64,000 bases of DNA, from NCBI GenBank assembly GCA_050084515.1, contig CM114273.1, positions 13,826,001-13,890,000 on the forward strand. Reading direction: 5' to 3'. The notes under the pieces are model-generated. The model was not told where the DNA came from. It saw only the letters and a list, made by a program, of their open reading frames with translations, and ran no database searches. The stretch comes from Blasia pusilla. Its lineage: Eukaryota > Marchantiophyta > Marchantiopsida > Blasiales. The first letter of the stretch is position 1. Each line of letters begins with the position of its first letter. Position numbers and translations under genes: made by a program. Positions 32,040 through 43,130 of the stretch are shown in pieces.

Positions 32040-34250
32040 CATATTGTGTGTTTGGTCTGCCTGACCCTATCGTGAGCATTTTCTGCCATGACTCCATCAA
32101 ACCAAACCTTTCTCGTGTTCTAATCTGCTTTAGAAGGGTCCTCCCAGGTGAGAGTTTCGGTAGTGATCAGAAGAGCTCGTCATTTCTGACTGACCACACG
32201 TTGCTAGTTGCCAGGCTCAATGTGGCTTTGGAATGCGAGTACAGGTCGCACTTTAAAGAAAGAGAATGATCCTATATCTGCTTTGTGGAAGGTCCCTGGT
32301 TGCCTTCCACTGTTTAAACTTGAAAATTTCTGGGTTTTGGCCATTAATCCAGGGTAGTGAGTGGCGCGCAGTGACAAAGTAGACATGGAGTGATTAGAGA
32401 GATTAATTTCAGAGGGAAGGATGAGAGGCGTGCTTGTAGACTTTCCGGATACCCAAGACTTAGGTAAGAGCATCCTCATGGAAGAGAGTTGGCTATCATA
32501 CATAGACTGCAAAGCATAGCATATGATGATGTCCGTGGCTTGGCATGCTGCTGACAGTGCTCAAAAGAAACCTTATCTTATCGTGGAAGTTAATGGATTA
32601 GGTTCAGTTAAATGCTAGCTTCACAACAAGCTTTTTAATAGAAATCCCAGCAGGCTGTAGCCCTTTTTGCCTCTGAACGTGGTGGCATTCTGATCACAGA
32701 TATACCATGGCTGCTCATAGACTGTTGCCATGATCCTGGGGAAAGCCCCAATCTCGTGAGGTGCTAATGAATTGCTGATGAAGAGGAAATGACTTCCAGC
32801 TCCGTTCAAACTATTGTAAGACCCTCTCTCTCTCCCTCTGTTAGGCAAGTTGATTGGTCAGCACTCACACTATATGAGTGTCTCCCTCCTCTCATATGGT
32901 ACCTTCTTCACTTGTTCCTCTCTCTACACCCATCCCAGTCTCAAGCCCCGTCCAACCAGGATGCCGGGTCTGTGGTTGCAAGGCTATGACAGGCACTACT
33001 TAATGCGTACAGTCTCTTAGACACATGACATTCCTCCCTCACTGGAATATGCTGCAGCACTGTGGGATGCAAAAACCAGACAGAGGGATGAAGATGCGCA
33101 GCTGAAGGAGTTTTAGGGTATGATGTCAGCCCCCTTGCAAACTGCCAGAGCTAATGTGAGATCAGAATTTGGAGTGAAACCCCTGTAGGATAGATGTGAC
33201 AACGCCATGTTGAAATGGTAGAGGCAGCTGGACGCAAAGGATTCCCATCGCTATCCTAAAGAGGTGATGGGTAAAATTTGGACCCAGAGGAGGCCAGTAA
33301 AGCAGGCCACATCTTGGATGAAAAAGGTTCAAGAGATTGTGCAAGCAACCCGGCTCCCTGCAGGTCCTGAACTGTGGGAGCAAGATAAATCATTTGTGGA
33401 TACCATAAATAAAACAGTGGGCAAATGCTCACTGAGGAAGCCATGAAAATGTCTGACCTCTCTCTCTTGACTGTATATCCTGATCAAGCATAACTGAAGA
33501 CCTATTTGTAGGGTACCCCTTGCTTTGGGAACCCGGCTTAAGTTCAAGTTTAGGACGGGGGGGCAATCCCCTTGAACCACAAGAAAAGCAGTATGGGAAC
33601 ACAACTAAATTCTTGCACCTTATGTGATGATGCGGATGAAAGCTTTAGTCACTACTTGGTCTCCTGCACAAAATTCATAACACACAGAGCAAGAGTATAT
33701 GCTGATATTGCTAAGCTGGTAACACCTGAACTGTTCAACACATTCAGCAACCTAGATTCACTGCCCAAATCTGCTACACTGGTAAGTAATGAGTATTGGG
33801 ATCCCAATCAGGTAAAGTAGATGGTCTTGTTAAGAGCTTCCTGGTTGACACTTGGAAGCTCTGCACCAACACTGTATGGTCAGTGCTAATACTACATGAC
33901 CGTGTCTCCCTCCTCTCATCTGGAACATTCTTCACTTGTTTCTCTCTCTACCCCCACCCCAGTCTCAAGCACTGTCAAACCAGGGCGTAGGGTCTATGGT
34001 TGCAAGGCTATGACAGGCACTACTTAATTACAGTGTCTTCAACACATTCAGCAGCTTAGATTGACGGCCCAAGGCTGCTGCACTGGTAAGTAGTGTGTAT
34101 TGGGGATCCCAATCAGCTAAACTAGAAAATGTTGTAAAGAGGTTCCAGGTTCACTCTTGGAAGCTCCGCACAAACACTTTGTATGGTCAGCACTCACACT
34201 ACATGAAAGAGGAGGGAAACACTCTCTGTGTGTACGACCAAATCAGTTCT
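32040..34250 (+). pseudogene. Remnant of a second LINE
   Basis: Three pieces point to a LINE of another clade. At about 32,185-32,270 the text FLTDHTLLVARLNVALE fits the end of an endonuclease (S/T-DH motif). At about 33,160-33,445 a Lys/Arg/Trp-rich stretch with VMGKIWTQRR, ATSWMKKVQEI and LWEQDK resembles the region after RT. At 33,600-33,820 CTLCDDADESFSHYLVSC is an RT-associated zinc finger. The RT core is not recognisable. The 3' part continues into a tandem repeat. Confidence 0.5.
33734..34205 (+). repeat. Tandem duplication in LINE 3' region, period about 304 bp
   Basis: TTCAACACATTCAGCA starts at 33,734 and again at 34,038. Both are followed by CACTGGTAAGTA, GGGATCCCAATCAG and CTTGGAAGCTC. 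A third partial copy of the unit's second half (GTCAGCACTCACACTA..., CTCCCTCCTCTCAT) lies at 32,862-33,020. Confidence 0.7.
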
Positions 34251-35091
34251 CTCAATAATTCAGATGATCATCACAATCCAAGAGATCCCACCTTGCTGTT
34301 TACCAAATGTTTGCGCATTCAATGTCCCATTCTCATGGTACTTTTTCTCAACATTGTCGCTCTGTATGTTGGGGTTACACAACAGTCTTTGATACCTTTG
34401 ATACGTTTTAATAATAGATGAGCTCATTGTCCCAGCCTTCCCAACCTAAGCATTTGCAAGGTCTGCTTGATCATAAGGGAGGTGGAGTACTATTTGGAAT
34501 TGAGGTACCAAGTCCACTTATTCCCTCAATTACAGCAAATTGCAGGAGGGAGCATGAATCTTTTCTACGGGGAGACGTAAGCACTGCGATCCCAAGTTTC
34601 TCTCCTAATCAGAAGAAGTTTGTTGATGTCTTATACTGCTTCCTGTAATAGTTGAAGTGATCATTAGTTACCACAGACTGTGGACCAAGAGGCAAAGGTG
34701 AAGGAAAAAGCTCTAATTAAGCGAGAAGAGTTTGTGGAGCCATAACTGCGCCCTATCCAATCCACGGCAGTAAATTGATAATGCAATTCTAGGATCGAAG
34801 AGAAGGCACACTGTCGTTTTAGGCATTCTGTAAGTTCACCAAGGTATACATACACAAAAAAACACTTCCAGCGCTCTGCTTGAGCTTTCTGGCAGTAAGT
34901 GCCCTTAACAACAACTGCACTACAACGCTTCTGAGTGTCTCGCTCTCTTTCATTGGCATATACTGCCGTTCTCACCTCTGAAAGGGTCTGAAAGGGTATC
35001 AGTAACTCACGCTTTTTCCAAGAACAGATGCCTCACAATTTCAGACAGACGCGTGGTTTGAGTCCACCACAGTATTCAGAGACTTCCAATT
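34251..35091. other. 3' flank of the Abraxas-like gene, nothing recognised
   Basis: No coding motif. It probably includes the 3' untranslated region of the minus-strand gene that ends at 35,092. Confidence 0.3.
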
Positions 35092-36330
35092 TTATCTGGA
35101 GATTTGTTGCAGGGCTGCAGAGCTGTCACACACGTCCGTAGCAAGTCTCTCTAATTTCGAGAGCATTCCTTGGTAAATCTTCTCAAATTCGGTTACTTTA
35201 AACCCCTTGGCATGGATGGCGCTCACGGACTGGTCTCCGGGAAAACCCTCAGGATTATTCTGATCTGCAGGGTCGTCAGGAGTTCTACTGCCACTTCTCT
35301 CCTGGCGTCCGTTGATTTCCAGAGACGTTGGGTTTACAGAGCTATGCCTGCCAGGCTCTGGGTGGGGACTCACCGATGCACTTCGATCAATTTGGGACGC
35401 AGTGAGCTGATCTTGAAACCATGAAAGCCGCGCGACAGGGACAAAAGAATCGTAAAATCCACGAAACGACAGCCCGGCATTGACAATTTTCACAGGCAGC
35501 GGCTCAAATCTGCTTCCATCGGCATTTTGCAGAGACTGAAAAGCCCGATACTCGTGCGTCCGAACCGCATGATTTTTAGAGTCGTTCTCAGAAAAGAGCA
35601 CAAAAAAGCAGGGATCGGGAGGGGACGAAGGTGGTGCGACCCCTCGTGTTTTAAGTTCATATCGCCTCTCAGAAGTAGAGCTCGTGTTGGGAACACCTTG
35701 AGTATCCCATCCTCGATTAGAGACCTGAGAAGATCCCGCTCCCGACCTAGAATTTGGAGACTCTGCATTCGGCTGAGATAGTCTCCTCCGACTGACGTTC
35801 CATTCTCCTCCCTGCTGACCGAACGCCTCTGTCCGAACAGTTTTTGGTTCTGAGCTCATTGGACTACCGGGTTCCTCATTTCCTCGCGACTCCAGCGGCA
35901 CCCAATCTCCACTGTTCTTTGGCGTGGTACTACTGGTGACCACTGATCGAAGACATGAAGTTACTGCTGCTTCCCGCATGGACGGCCATAAGGCGGTACT
36001 TCTCCGGCCAATATACCAACCAATGGGCGGATCCTCACCTCGTGCTCGTCTGTCTCGTATGATTTGTTCGAGCTTCGGATCGTTGAGCCGGCCGACTGAA
36101 TCGTAGAATCCCATCACCCTGCCGGTGCAATAGTGGCCAGTAACTCTGGCAGTAGTTTCTTTTACTTGAGTGGGAGGGCCAGATTCGTCATCATGCATAC
36201 TTAAAGTGACCTGATGTTGTAGACGGCCAAAAAGAATCCCGTCACAATCACTTTCCACCGAGCCGAAGTCGTGCATAATCTGAGCCAATGTGGCCCCAGG
36301 AATTGCGAAACTCCCCACCACTGTCTCCAT
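35092..36330 (-). CDS. Abraxas/ABRO1 (FAM175) family MPN-like protein
   Basis: Single open frame of 412 codons, close to the 409-415 residues of animal Abraxas and ABRO1. The N-terminal MPN-like domain (about 1-140) reads IPGATLAQIMHDFGSVESDC, then DGILFGRL, VTGHYCTGRVMGFYDSVGRL and PIGWYIGRRSTALWPSMRE. These match the family's DTEGFLLGE, YQLFSFYNS.G and GWYKFRR..... blocks. A Ser/Pro-rich linker (about 145-225) follows. Then comes PDPCFFVLFSEN and RGFYDSFVPVARLSWF, and a C-terminal helix (about 370-412) that fits the family's coiled coil. The JAMM zinc ligands are absent, as in all family members. Known role: scaffold that binds the BRCC36 deubiquitinase in BRISC-type complexes. The SPxF tail of animal Abraxas is missing, so ABRO1-like is the better label. 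No intron is seen, and a retrocopy is possible. Confidence 0.75.
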   Translation of the reverse strand: METVVGSFAIPGATLAQIMHDFGSVESDCDGILFGRLQHQVTLSMHDDESGPPTQVKETTARVTGHYCTGRVMGFYDSVGRLNDPKLEQIIRDRRARGEDPPIGWYIGRRSTALWPSMREAAVTSCLRSVVTSSTTPKNSGDWVPLESRGNEEPGSPMSSEPKTVRTEAFGQQGGEWNVSRRRLSQPNAESPNSRSGAGSSQVSNRGWDTQGVPNTSSTSERRYELKTRGVAPPSSPPDPCFFVLFSENDSKNHAVRTHEYRAFQSLQNADGSRFEPLPVKIVNAGLSFRGFYDSFVPVARLSWFQDQLTASQIDRSASVSPHPEPGRHSSVNPTSLEINGRQERSGSRTPDDPADQNNPEGFPGDQSVSAIHAKGFKVTEFEKIYQGMLSKLERLATDVCDSSAALQQISR

Positions 36331-37388
36331 GATTGCTAAGGGTATTGGATGCCCCGCTGAGGAGCAAGTCTCGACCTTATTGGGCGCTGCTCGACAATCG
36401 ATCTCAGGATAGAAATTCCTCTCTATGGGGCCACCAACTCATCTTACATGCCATACGCAGAGCGCCTCCCCGCTTCTATCAGCAGAAGGAATTCGGCCAT
36501 CAGATGATCTTCCTGACTCCGGTGAATCTACAGTAGGTCTCCTCGGTAATCAAGAATCGAAAAATACCACCGCTTTGGCCAATCGCCAACGGGGCTCCTC
36601 GGATCTACACATTTGTCCAATGCAAACCACGGATGATTACTCTCAGTTTCTCCAAGGAATTCAAATCCGTCCCTCTTGAGCAGGAACACTTGTGGGTCTA
36701 TCTGTCCCCGAGATAAAGCGGGTTGTTAGCAGCAAAGACAAATTCATGCGTCTGTGAAGAAGAGCTCCAAGCAAGATGCCCCAATTCCAGGTCGACGGGA
36801 GTTAATCCTAACATTCCCCGCGCGATCCAGGGAAATTGGAGATCCCTCCGATCTGCGATGTTCCTTGATGATCTTGATCAAACGCAACCAAAGCCTACAA
36901 CAGACAGAAACGATTTGGCTATCCCAGAGTCCAAACGAATAATAGTACTATTACCACTACTTGATGAGAGCAGTCGGACAGCGAGACATCAATCTGCCCA
37001 ATCCAGCTTCTGCTCGCGTGAAAGAACTCAGTATACCCAAACCCTAAGACGTCCACGCGAGCGCAGAAGTCTCTGCGATTCCGGAAAGCTCCAAGAGGCA
37101 CCCACCCATGGCGTAATCTCGTCAAACTCGATGGGTCGTCGAACTACCAACGGATCCGTTACAAAGGTGGACCACACGCACAACGCTGTCCATGCCTCGG
37201 ACGTCTGGAGTCTACGTGGTGGAATTCCACAATCTAGGGTAATGCTGAGAAATGGGATGCTGGTGTGCTAATGCCATGTGGGTATTTGTGTACAAAGTGG
37301 CAGAATGTGCCCACGCCACATCAGAAGTGTGGCGAGCCCTTTACTCCCGTGCAACACGTGGATGCATGAAAAAAAAGAGGAGTAGTTT
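36331..37388 (-). other. Upstream region of the Abraxas-like gene
   Basis: Mixed-composition sequence that probably holds the 5' untranslated region and promoter. A telo-box-like word CAAACCCTAAG lies near 37,038. The plus-strand open frame at 36,723-37,271 looks like no known protein and is left uncalled. Confidence 0.35.
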
Positions 37389-37462
37389 CTGATCTATGTA
37401 TCTCCTGAATTGGATTTAATATTTGCTGATCTATGTATCTCCGGAATTGGATTTAATATTCT
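37389..37462. repeat. Two tandem 37-bp units
   Basis: CTGATCTATGTATCTCC followed by GGAATTGGATTTAATATT-like text is repeated directly (37,389-37,425 and 37,426-37,462) with few changes. Confidence 0.7.
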
Positions 37463-39900
37463 TGATGAAGAGGTTATTAAGCTCTTGCGGCTGCTCTGCG
37501 CAGTCCGACGGGAAGAGAGAATGTCTTCCAGGCCATCAGAGGCTGTTAAGTGTCTTAGAACTCTGGTATCTGGACAAGCGATAAAACAAGAGCCCAACAA
37601 AGCTTAAAACTATTGTTCAATTTCAACCAACAATTACATGCCCAAATTAAACATTATTTTTGTGTTTAAATTTTCTTCTTTAGATTAATTAAGTACTAAT
37701 AAGTTGCCGTGTGATCCCTCCTTTAAAAAGTCCAATTGATTTTTTTCGTACTAAAATGGGTGACCCATGTCAAAATATAATTTTTAGCAAACGCGTGTCA
37801 AAACTAGAACACCCAGCAAAATCAATACTCTCGTTAGTCTATAGATTACTTGGCACTTACTAGCACATAAAAAGACATGGTCCAGACTCCATACTGCCGT
37901 TCCATGACTTATGCCCTACAGCAGTCCCACTACTGTATTAAAACAACACACTCCTAGAAGTAAATAATTGTGTTAACATTAAAACCACAGCATCCTAGAG
38001 GTAAATAATCATGTTAAAATCATTTGACCATCCAGTTGCGATATGCGGGTATAAATATTTCTGTAAATTAAAAAAAAATCTTTATGGTTATCGAAGAGTG
38101 CTCTTATAAGGGTGCCAGGCAATGCGTCCGGAGTGAGTTCGGATGCATAAAAAAGAAACATGACGGGTTGCAACAAGAAGAATCGTATGGGAAGACTCCA
38201 GGTGACGGGTTGATTGCAAGAAGAAAGAATCATCCAGCTGTTATAGTTATGGGCTATCAAACAAGAATAGGAGGGCTCAATGAGCAGGCCAGAGAGGCGG
38301 AATTGAGGACAGGCAGGACGGTGGAAAGAAGCTTTCTCGATTGGTAGGACAATTCAGTACAGATCCTAGCCTGCCTGGGATCTTTCATATTAGTATAGAT
38401 AATGCCCTATTGCTTGCTAGGCCCCTTCCAAAAAACCATTTTCCACATTCCGGTCTGTGGAAATTGCCCTACTATAAATACCCTTATATAACTATACAGG
38501 TATGCGGAAATTACCTCCTACTACAACATTTTCTTCTTATCACCCCAAAACTTTTAAAAACTTTTGACTTCAATAATCTAAACTCAATGAAAAGTGGAGT
38601 GGATCCGTGAGTGCACGGTCCACTCCACGAAGCCCCGTTACTTAATGCCCTCCTCCCCTGCCATGACACTTGGTGAATTCTGTTAATAGTATAGACTAGA
38701 ATGTATATAATTAAAAGAGGATGAGTTAAAAAAATCCTCCTCGAACTTGACACCTCGAGGTAGATTCTTCAGGCCTTGAGTCTTGACAGATGTTATTTAG
38801 GAGAGAAGACTAATAAATTAAATGAGGAAGAAAGAGATAAAAATTGTTTGAACTATCAATGATAGTTAAAACGTTAAGCTAACCGATACAAAAATTCCAT
38901 GGGCTAACCTATCCGCCAAATACCTGGGATCCTAAACAGGCCTCCAACTTCGTCTGCTCCACGTGTCGACCGCGACCATGGAAATATATGTTACTCGTAA
39001 GGGGAATCAGCGAAGAGTATGACGAGATTGTTCTGGAACGAACTTACAAATCCTAAGGTACCTGCGAATTATGAATCGTTATGACCTTCCTGGTGACTTG
39101 GACTCTTTCCACTCTGGCGTTCTAGATTCGAAGTTTGATCTACTTCCTTTACAGCCACTTTACTCGATCTACGCCCGAATCACCCCAAGAGTTCTAGCCT
39201 AAAGCAAGGAACAAGCTCTCCTGCTCTAACAATTTTTCATGGCACTTCGCCTGTGAAGTTAGATCAGCACTTTCACGCTTCCTGCATGTTAAATAAAATC
39301 CTTGTTCAGTCCGTTATGCGGCCTGCAGCCGTGAACCGGTGCAATAACACAAATAAGTTCGGTCTGAGACTGACGCAATAGCTTTCAGTAAGATGCAGTG
39401 GAGATTAGACAGCTGTCCGGTGCAACTGGCGCAAGAACTTTACCGTTTAGACCTATTCTTGATATAATCCCGGCTATATTCGGATCAGATGGATAAGATA
39501 ATGATCATCTGGTACAGGCACACAACTTCCCATCACTCACCATCACAAGGCAGAGCAGAGTGGAATCCCGAAAAGGAGAAGCTGATCAAAGTATTTACAT
39601 TCCAGCAAGCATTCGGTAGCTTTCGGATCCAAGAAGCAACGCCGCTGCACGCCCTGTCTTCTTGTCTTGTTTGTCGAAGTGATTTGAGAAGATTTGATCA
39701 TGCTTCAGTTCCCAATATTTAGAGACAGATCTCCGGGCAACAAGTCGGCGCGAGGTGTTGATCTTGGAGAAGTTCCCGTGACTCAGCGTAGAAAAGACAT
39801 GCAATCCATAAGATAAATGGTAAATGGTAACCTTCGATTGAATTTCGAATTTCGCGTACTAAAGATTGAAAATCCGATCCAGCTTTCACAGCGTCGTCCG
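37463..39900. other. Spacer, nothing recognised
   Basis: About 2.4 kb with AT-rich parts (37,600-38,100) and more mixed sequence after 38,900. No known domain in any frame. Confidence 0.35.
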
Positions 39901-40140
39901 ATGATCACCAAGGAACCTACAACGGCACAATCACAGGGAAAAAGCTCGTCGAGTCAGTTTCCGGATTTCTTCCACTCACCACAGCTCCTGTTCGATCCTT
40001 CTCAAACCCTAGTGCATTTGCCTCCATCGTTCGAAGCGGTACGCCAAGCTCCCACTGTACCAGGCGAATTGGAGCAGCGAATTTGCGCACCAATCTCGTA
40101 CTTCAAAGTGTGCAGTCTTCAAAGCCTCTCGCATCTCTAA
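39901..40140 (+). CDS. Possible short gene or exon, unrecognised
   Basis: 79 codons from the ATG at 39,901, starting MITKEPTTAQSQGKSSSSQF, with a Ser-rich start and then LPPSFEAV and GELEQRICAPISYFK. GC content is above that of the AT-rich DNA that follows at 40,150. AAAGTGTGC near 40,107 could be a donor site. I do not recognise a family. It could be an exon, a captured fragment or chance. Confidence 0.25.
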   Translation: MITKEPTTAQSQGKSSSSQFPDFFHSPQLLFDPSQTLVHLPPSFEAVRQAPTVPGELEQRICAPISYFKVCSLQSLSHL

Positions 40141-40149
40141 CACCGTTGT

Positions 40150-41279
40150 CAGTGCTTCCTCTCATGGCAAGAGGCACACGTAAGAAAATAATTCTATTCA
40201 TGTTGAAAAAATTTAATTGTATTTATTAGAATATTATTCTTTTAAATTAAAGAGGCATTCTCTATTAATAATTTATTAATGAAATATTTTTATTAGTAAA
40301 ATGTTTGAAGATTTTTTCTAAGGTAAATCTATGAAAATATCATACACAAATTCAAGTTTTCTTTTTATTGTTAGTATTATTGCTAGTAGCATGTGAAATA
40401 TTTGATGTCCAATTGTCATGTCTCATACAAAAAGGCTTTTGTAAATCAAGAATGCACTCCTTATGCATAATAAACTCCATATACATAATATTACAAGTTA
40501 GTGAAATAATATAACAAAATAGGTTGCATGTTTGAATTTTGTTGTTTGAACCATATCATATGGGTAGAAATAAATAAGGATAGAGATCTCCAATAATAAT
40601 ATAGATATGATAATTGGCCACCCCTATGTACAATACTATAAATTAGTGAAATAGGCTATATGTTTGAATTTTGTTGTTTGAGCCACATTAGATAGGTAGA
40701 AATATCTAGGGATAGAGAAAACGGATACGTATTTGAACGAAATAAAAAAAAATATTAATCAAAAAATATTTTATTAAATATTGTAATAGGTGATTATAAA
40801 TATTAATAAAGTGGAATAATTATGATAAATAACCAAAAGTTTAGAATTTGTGCCTTAATTCATATTTGATGGAAAGGGAAAATAAATCATAATGGAAAAT
40901 GGATCTTGTTCAAATTTCATGGAAGGGTAAAATTGCTTAGGGGATTGGGATATCATTTAAATTTGAATGGAGGATTGTAGTTACTTAGAAGAGTGAAATG
41001 TTATTACTCTTCTAAGATTTTAGAAAATAGAAATTGATTTTAAAATATTAAATGAATCATTTTATTATTGAAAAAAATAATCCTATTGATTCACATGTGA
41101 TATTTTGGGAAGGAAAATAAATTTGAATGGAAAATAAAAATAATTTTGTTAATTAAAATTAACTAAGAAATTAGTTAGTGAATGTACGTTATTTTGGTGG
41201 GAAGATTGGAAGGGGAAGAATAGTTATTATTCAAACTTTTACGGAGGAATGAAATTATTTAGGGAAGATGGGTATTGTA
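40150..41279. other. AT-rich spacer with duplicated segments
   Basis: Very AT-rich. A segment with GTTTGAATTTTGTTGTTTGA occurs twice (about 40,530-40,600 and 40,655-40,725), each followed by TAGAAATA and GGATAGAGA. 40,340-40,470 is also related to 59,965-60,110. Confidence 0.5.
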
Positions 41280-41588
41280 GAAAACTCCTAAAGAAGCATA
41301 ACTTATGGAAAACAACTCTCACACTCACACATCACCATAGAGAACCAAATTTTGCAATAAGAGAATGAATGGAGCCTCGTCCCCTTCTCAATTATATAGG
41401 GTATGTACAAGCAACCCTAATCGTAATGTTAACCATAGTCTCGAGTTAGATTAATTGTGATTAACTAACCATAGGTGAGATAATCGCGCTTAATTGACTA
41501 ACCAAGATTAAGCTTCCCTACAGCGTGTGAGTACCAAATGTAACAGTTCAGGTGTCTCATGAGCTTGATTGTAACTCAATCTTCAATA

Positions 41589-42060
41589 CTCCTCCTCAAG
41601 CTCATATCGATATCTCTAACTCCTAAATCATTTCTAAACATCTCAAACTTATCTCTAGACAATGCCTTTGTAAAGATGTCAACAATTTGCTGATCTGTAC
41701 CTATATACACAAGATCAATTTCTCCTACAAGCACTTTCTCTCCGATAAAATGATAGTGCACCTTAACATATTTTGTACGAACATGAAACCCAGGGTTATT
41801 AGCAAGCTTGATGCTACTACTATTTTCTGCATATATTACACTAGGTCCTAAGTTACTAATACCAATCTCAACAAGTAATTGATGAAGCCATACTGCCTCA
41901 CATGTTGTATTGGTTGCTCCTATATATTCAACCTCTATTGAAGATAACTACGCTTCCCAAAGTAAATGAGTAACCAGATGCGGAGTGTCGGTCAGACACG
42001 CTTCCTATCCAATTAGTATATGTGAATCCCTATAATTTTATACTCGGAGAAGGTTCAAAT
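41589..42060 (-). pseudogene. Copia RNase H
   Basis: The C-terminal open piece (41,761-41,576) reads VLVGEIDLVYIGTDQQIVDIFTKAL, the standard end of a Copia RNase H. Upstream parts are in other frames. It would degrade RNA in RNA-DNA hybrids during copying. Confidence 0.75.
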
Positions 42061-43130
42061 TGAAGCCCGAATTGAACAGAGAATTTCACATACCGCATAA
42101 TCCTCCTCACAGCATCAAGGTGAGGTTTTCGAGGTGCTTGCATAAATTGGCTCACTAAGCCAACTACATAGCTCAAATTTGGCCTGATTATAGTCAGATA
42201 GATGAAACTTCCAACCATGAGCCTGTATATATAAGAATCTAAAAGCAACTCTCCTTCATCCACTCTTAGTTTCACACTCTGGTCCAACGATGTAGAGATT
42301 GGTTTATAAGCCGTCATATCATATTTTGAAAGCATGGCAAGAGCATATTGTCGTTGCAGTAATCCCATGCTCTCTCCAACCTTGATAAACTTAATACCAA
42401 GAAAGTACTTGAGTTCTCCCAAGTCCTTCATATCAAATTTTGCTTCTAATTTTAGCATAACTTGTTATACCATATCCTCAGTACTCCCAGTAATCAAGAG
42501 GTCGTCAACATACAACACAATGATAATCGTATGATCTTGTCCTCTCAAGATATATAACGAGGAGTCAGAATCACATACCCTAAAATCCAACTGTTGTAGG
42601 ACGTATGTAATTCTGCCATACAAAGCTCTTAGAGCTTGTTTGAGCACGTATAGAGCTTTCTTCAACCTGCATACGCGAAATGGAAACTCCAGATGCTTGT
42701 ATCAAAGTGGTTGAGTCATATATACCTCCTCATATAGATCTCTATTGAAGAAGGCATTCTTGACGTCCATGTATGTAATCTCCACTTCTTATTTACTGCA
42801 ACTGCAACCACTGTTCTCGTAGTCGTCATCTTTGCAACACGGCTAAAAGTTTCCTCATAATCAATGTCATATTGTTGTGCATAGCCCTTAGCCACCAATC
42901 TTGCTTTGTATCTATTAAATGGACTTTCTTGACTGCGCTTGATTTTGTAAACCCATTTGCAACCAATAGCTTCCTTACCGGAAGGTATATCAACTAGCTC
43001 CCATGTTTGTTGATGTCTTAATGCAACAAGCTCTTCCCCCTTACCTTCAATCCATTCGGCTTTACTTGCAGCTTCTTCAAAATAACTCGGCTCCTGTTCT
43101 TGAAGGGTAGTCATCATATATGCATGGTGT
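42030..43130 (-). pseudogene. Copia reverse transcriptase
   Basis: Open pieces at 43,117-42,716 and 42,665-42,030 cover the domain: [57 protein letters not shown] (catalytic YVDD kept) and KYFLGIKFI, then SIYRLMVGSFIYL-type text and PHLDAVRRIMRYVK. One frameshift and a small gap near 42,700 break it. Confidence 0.85.

Noticed and set aside
36723-37271. Plus-strand open frame of 182 codons upstream of the Abraxas-like gene
   Set aside because: No domain, unusual composition, and it lies where the 5' region of the minus-strand gene should be.
39815-39832. GGTAAATGG repeat as a third LINE tail
   Set aside because: Only about two units, and the neighbouring sequence does not match the LINE 3' end.
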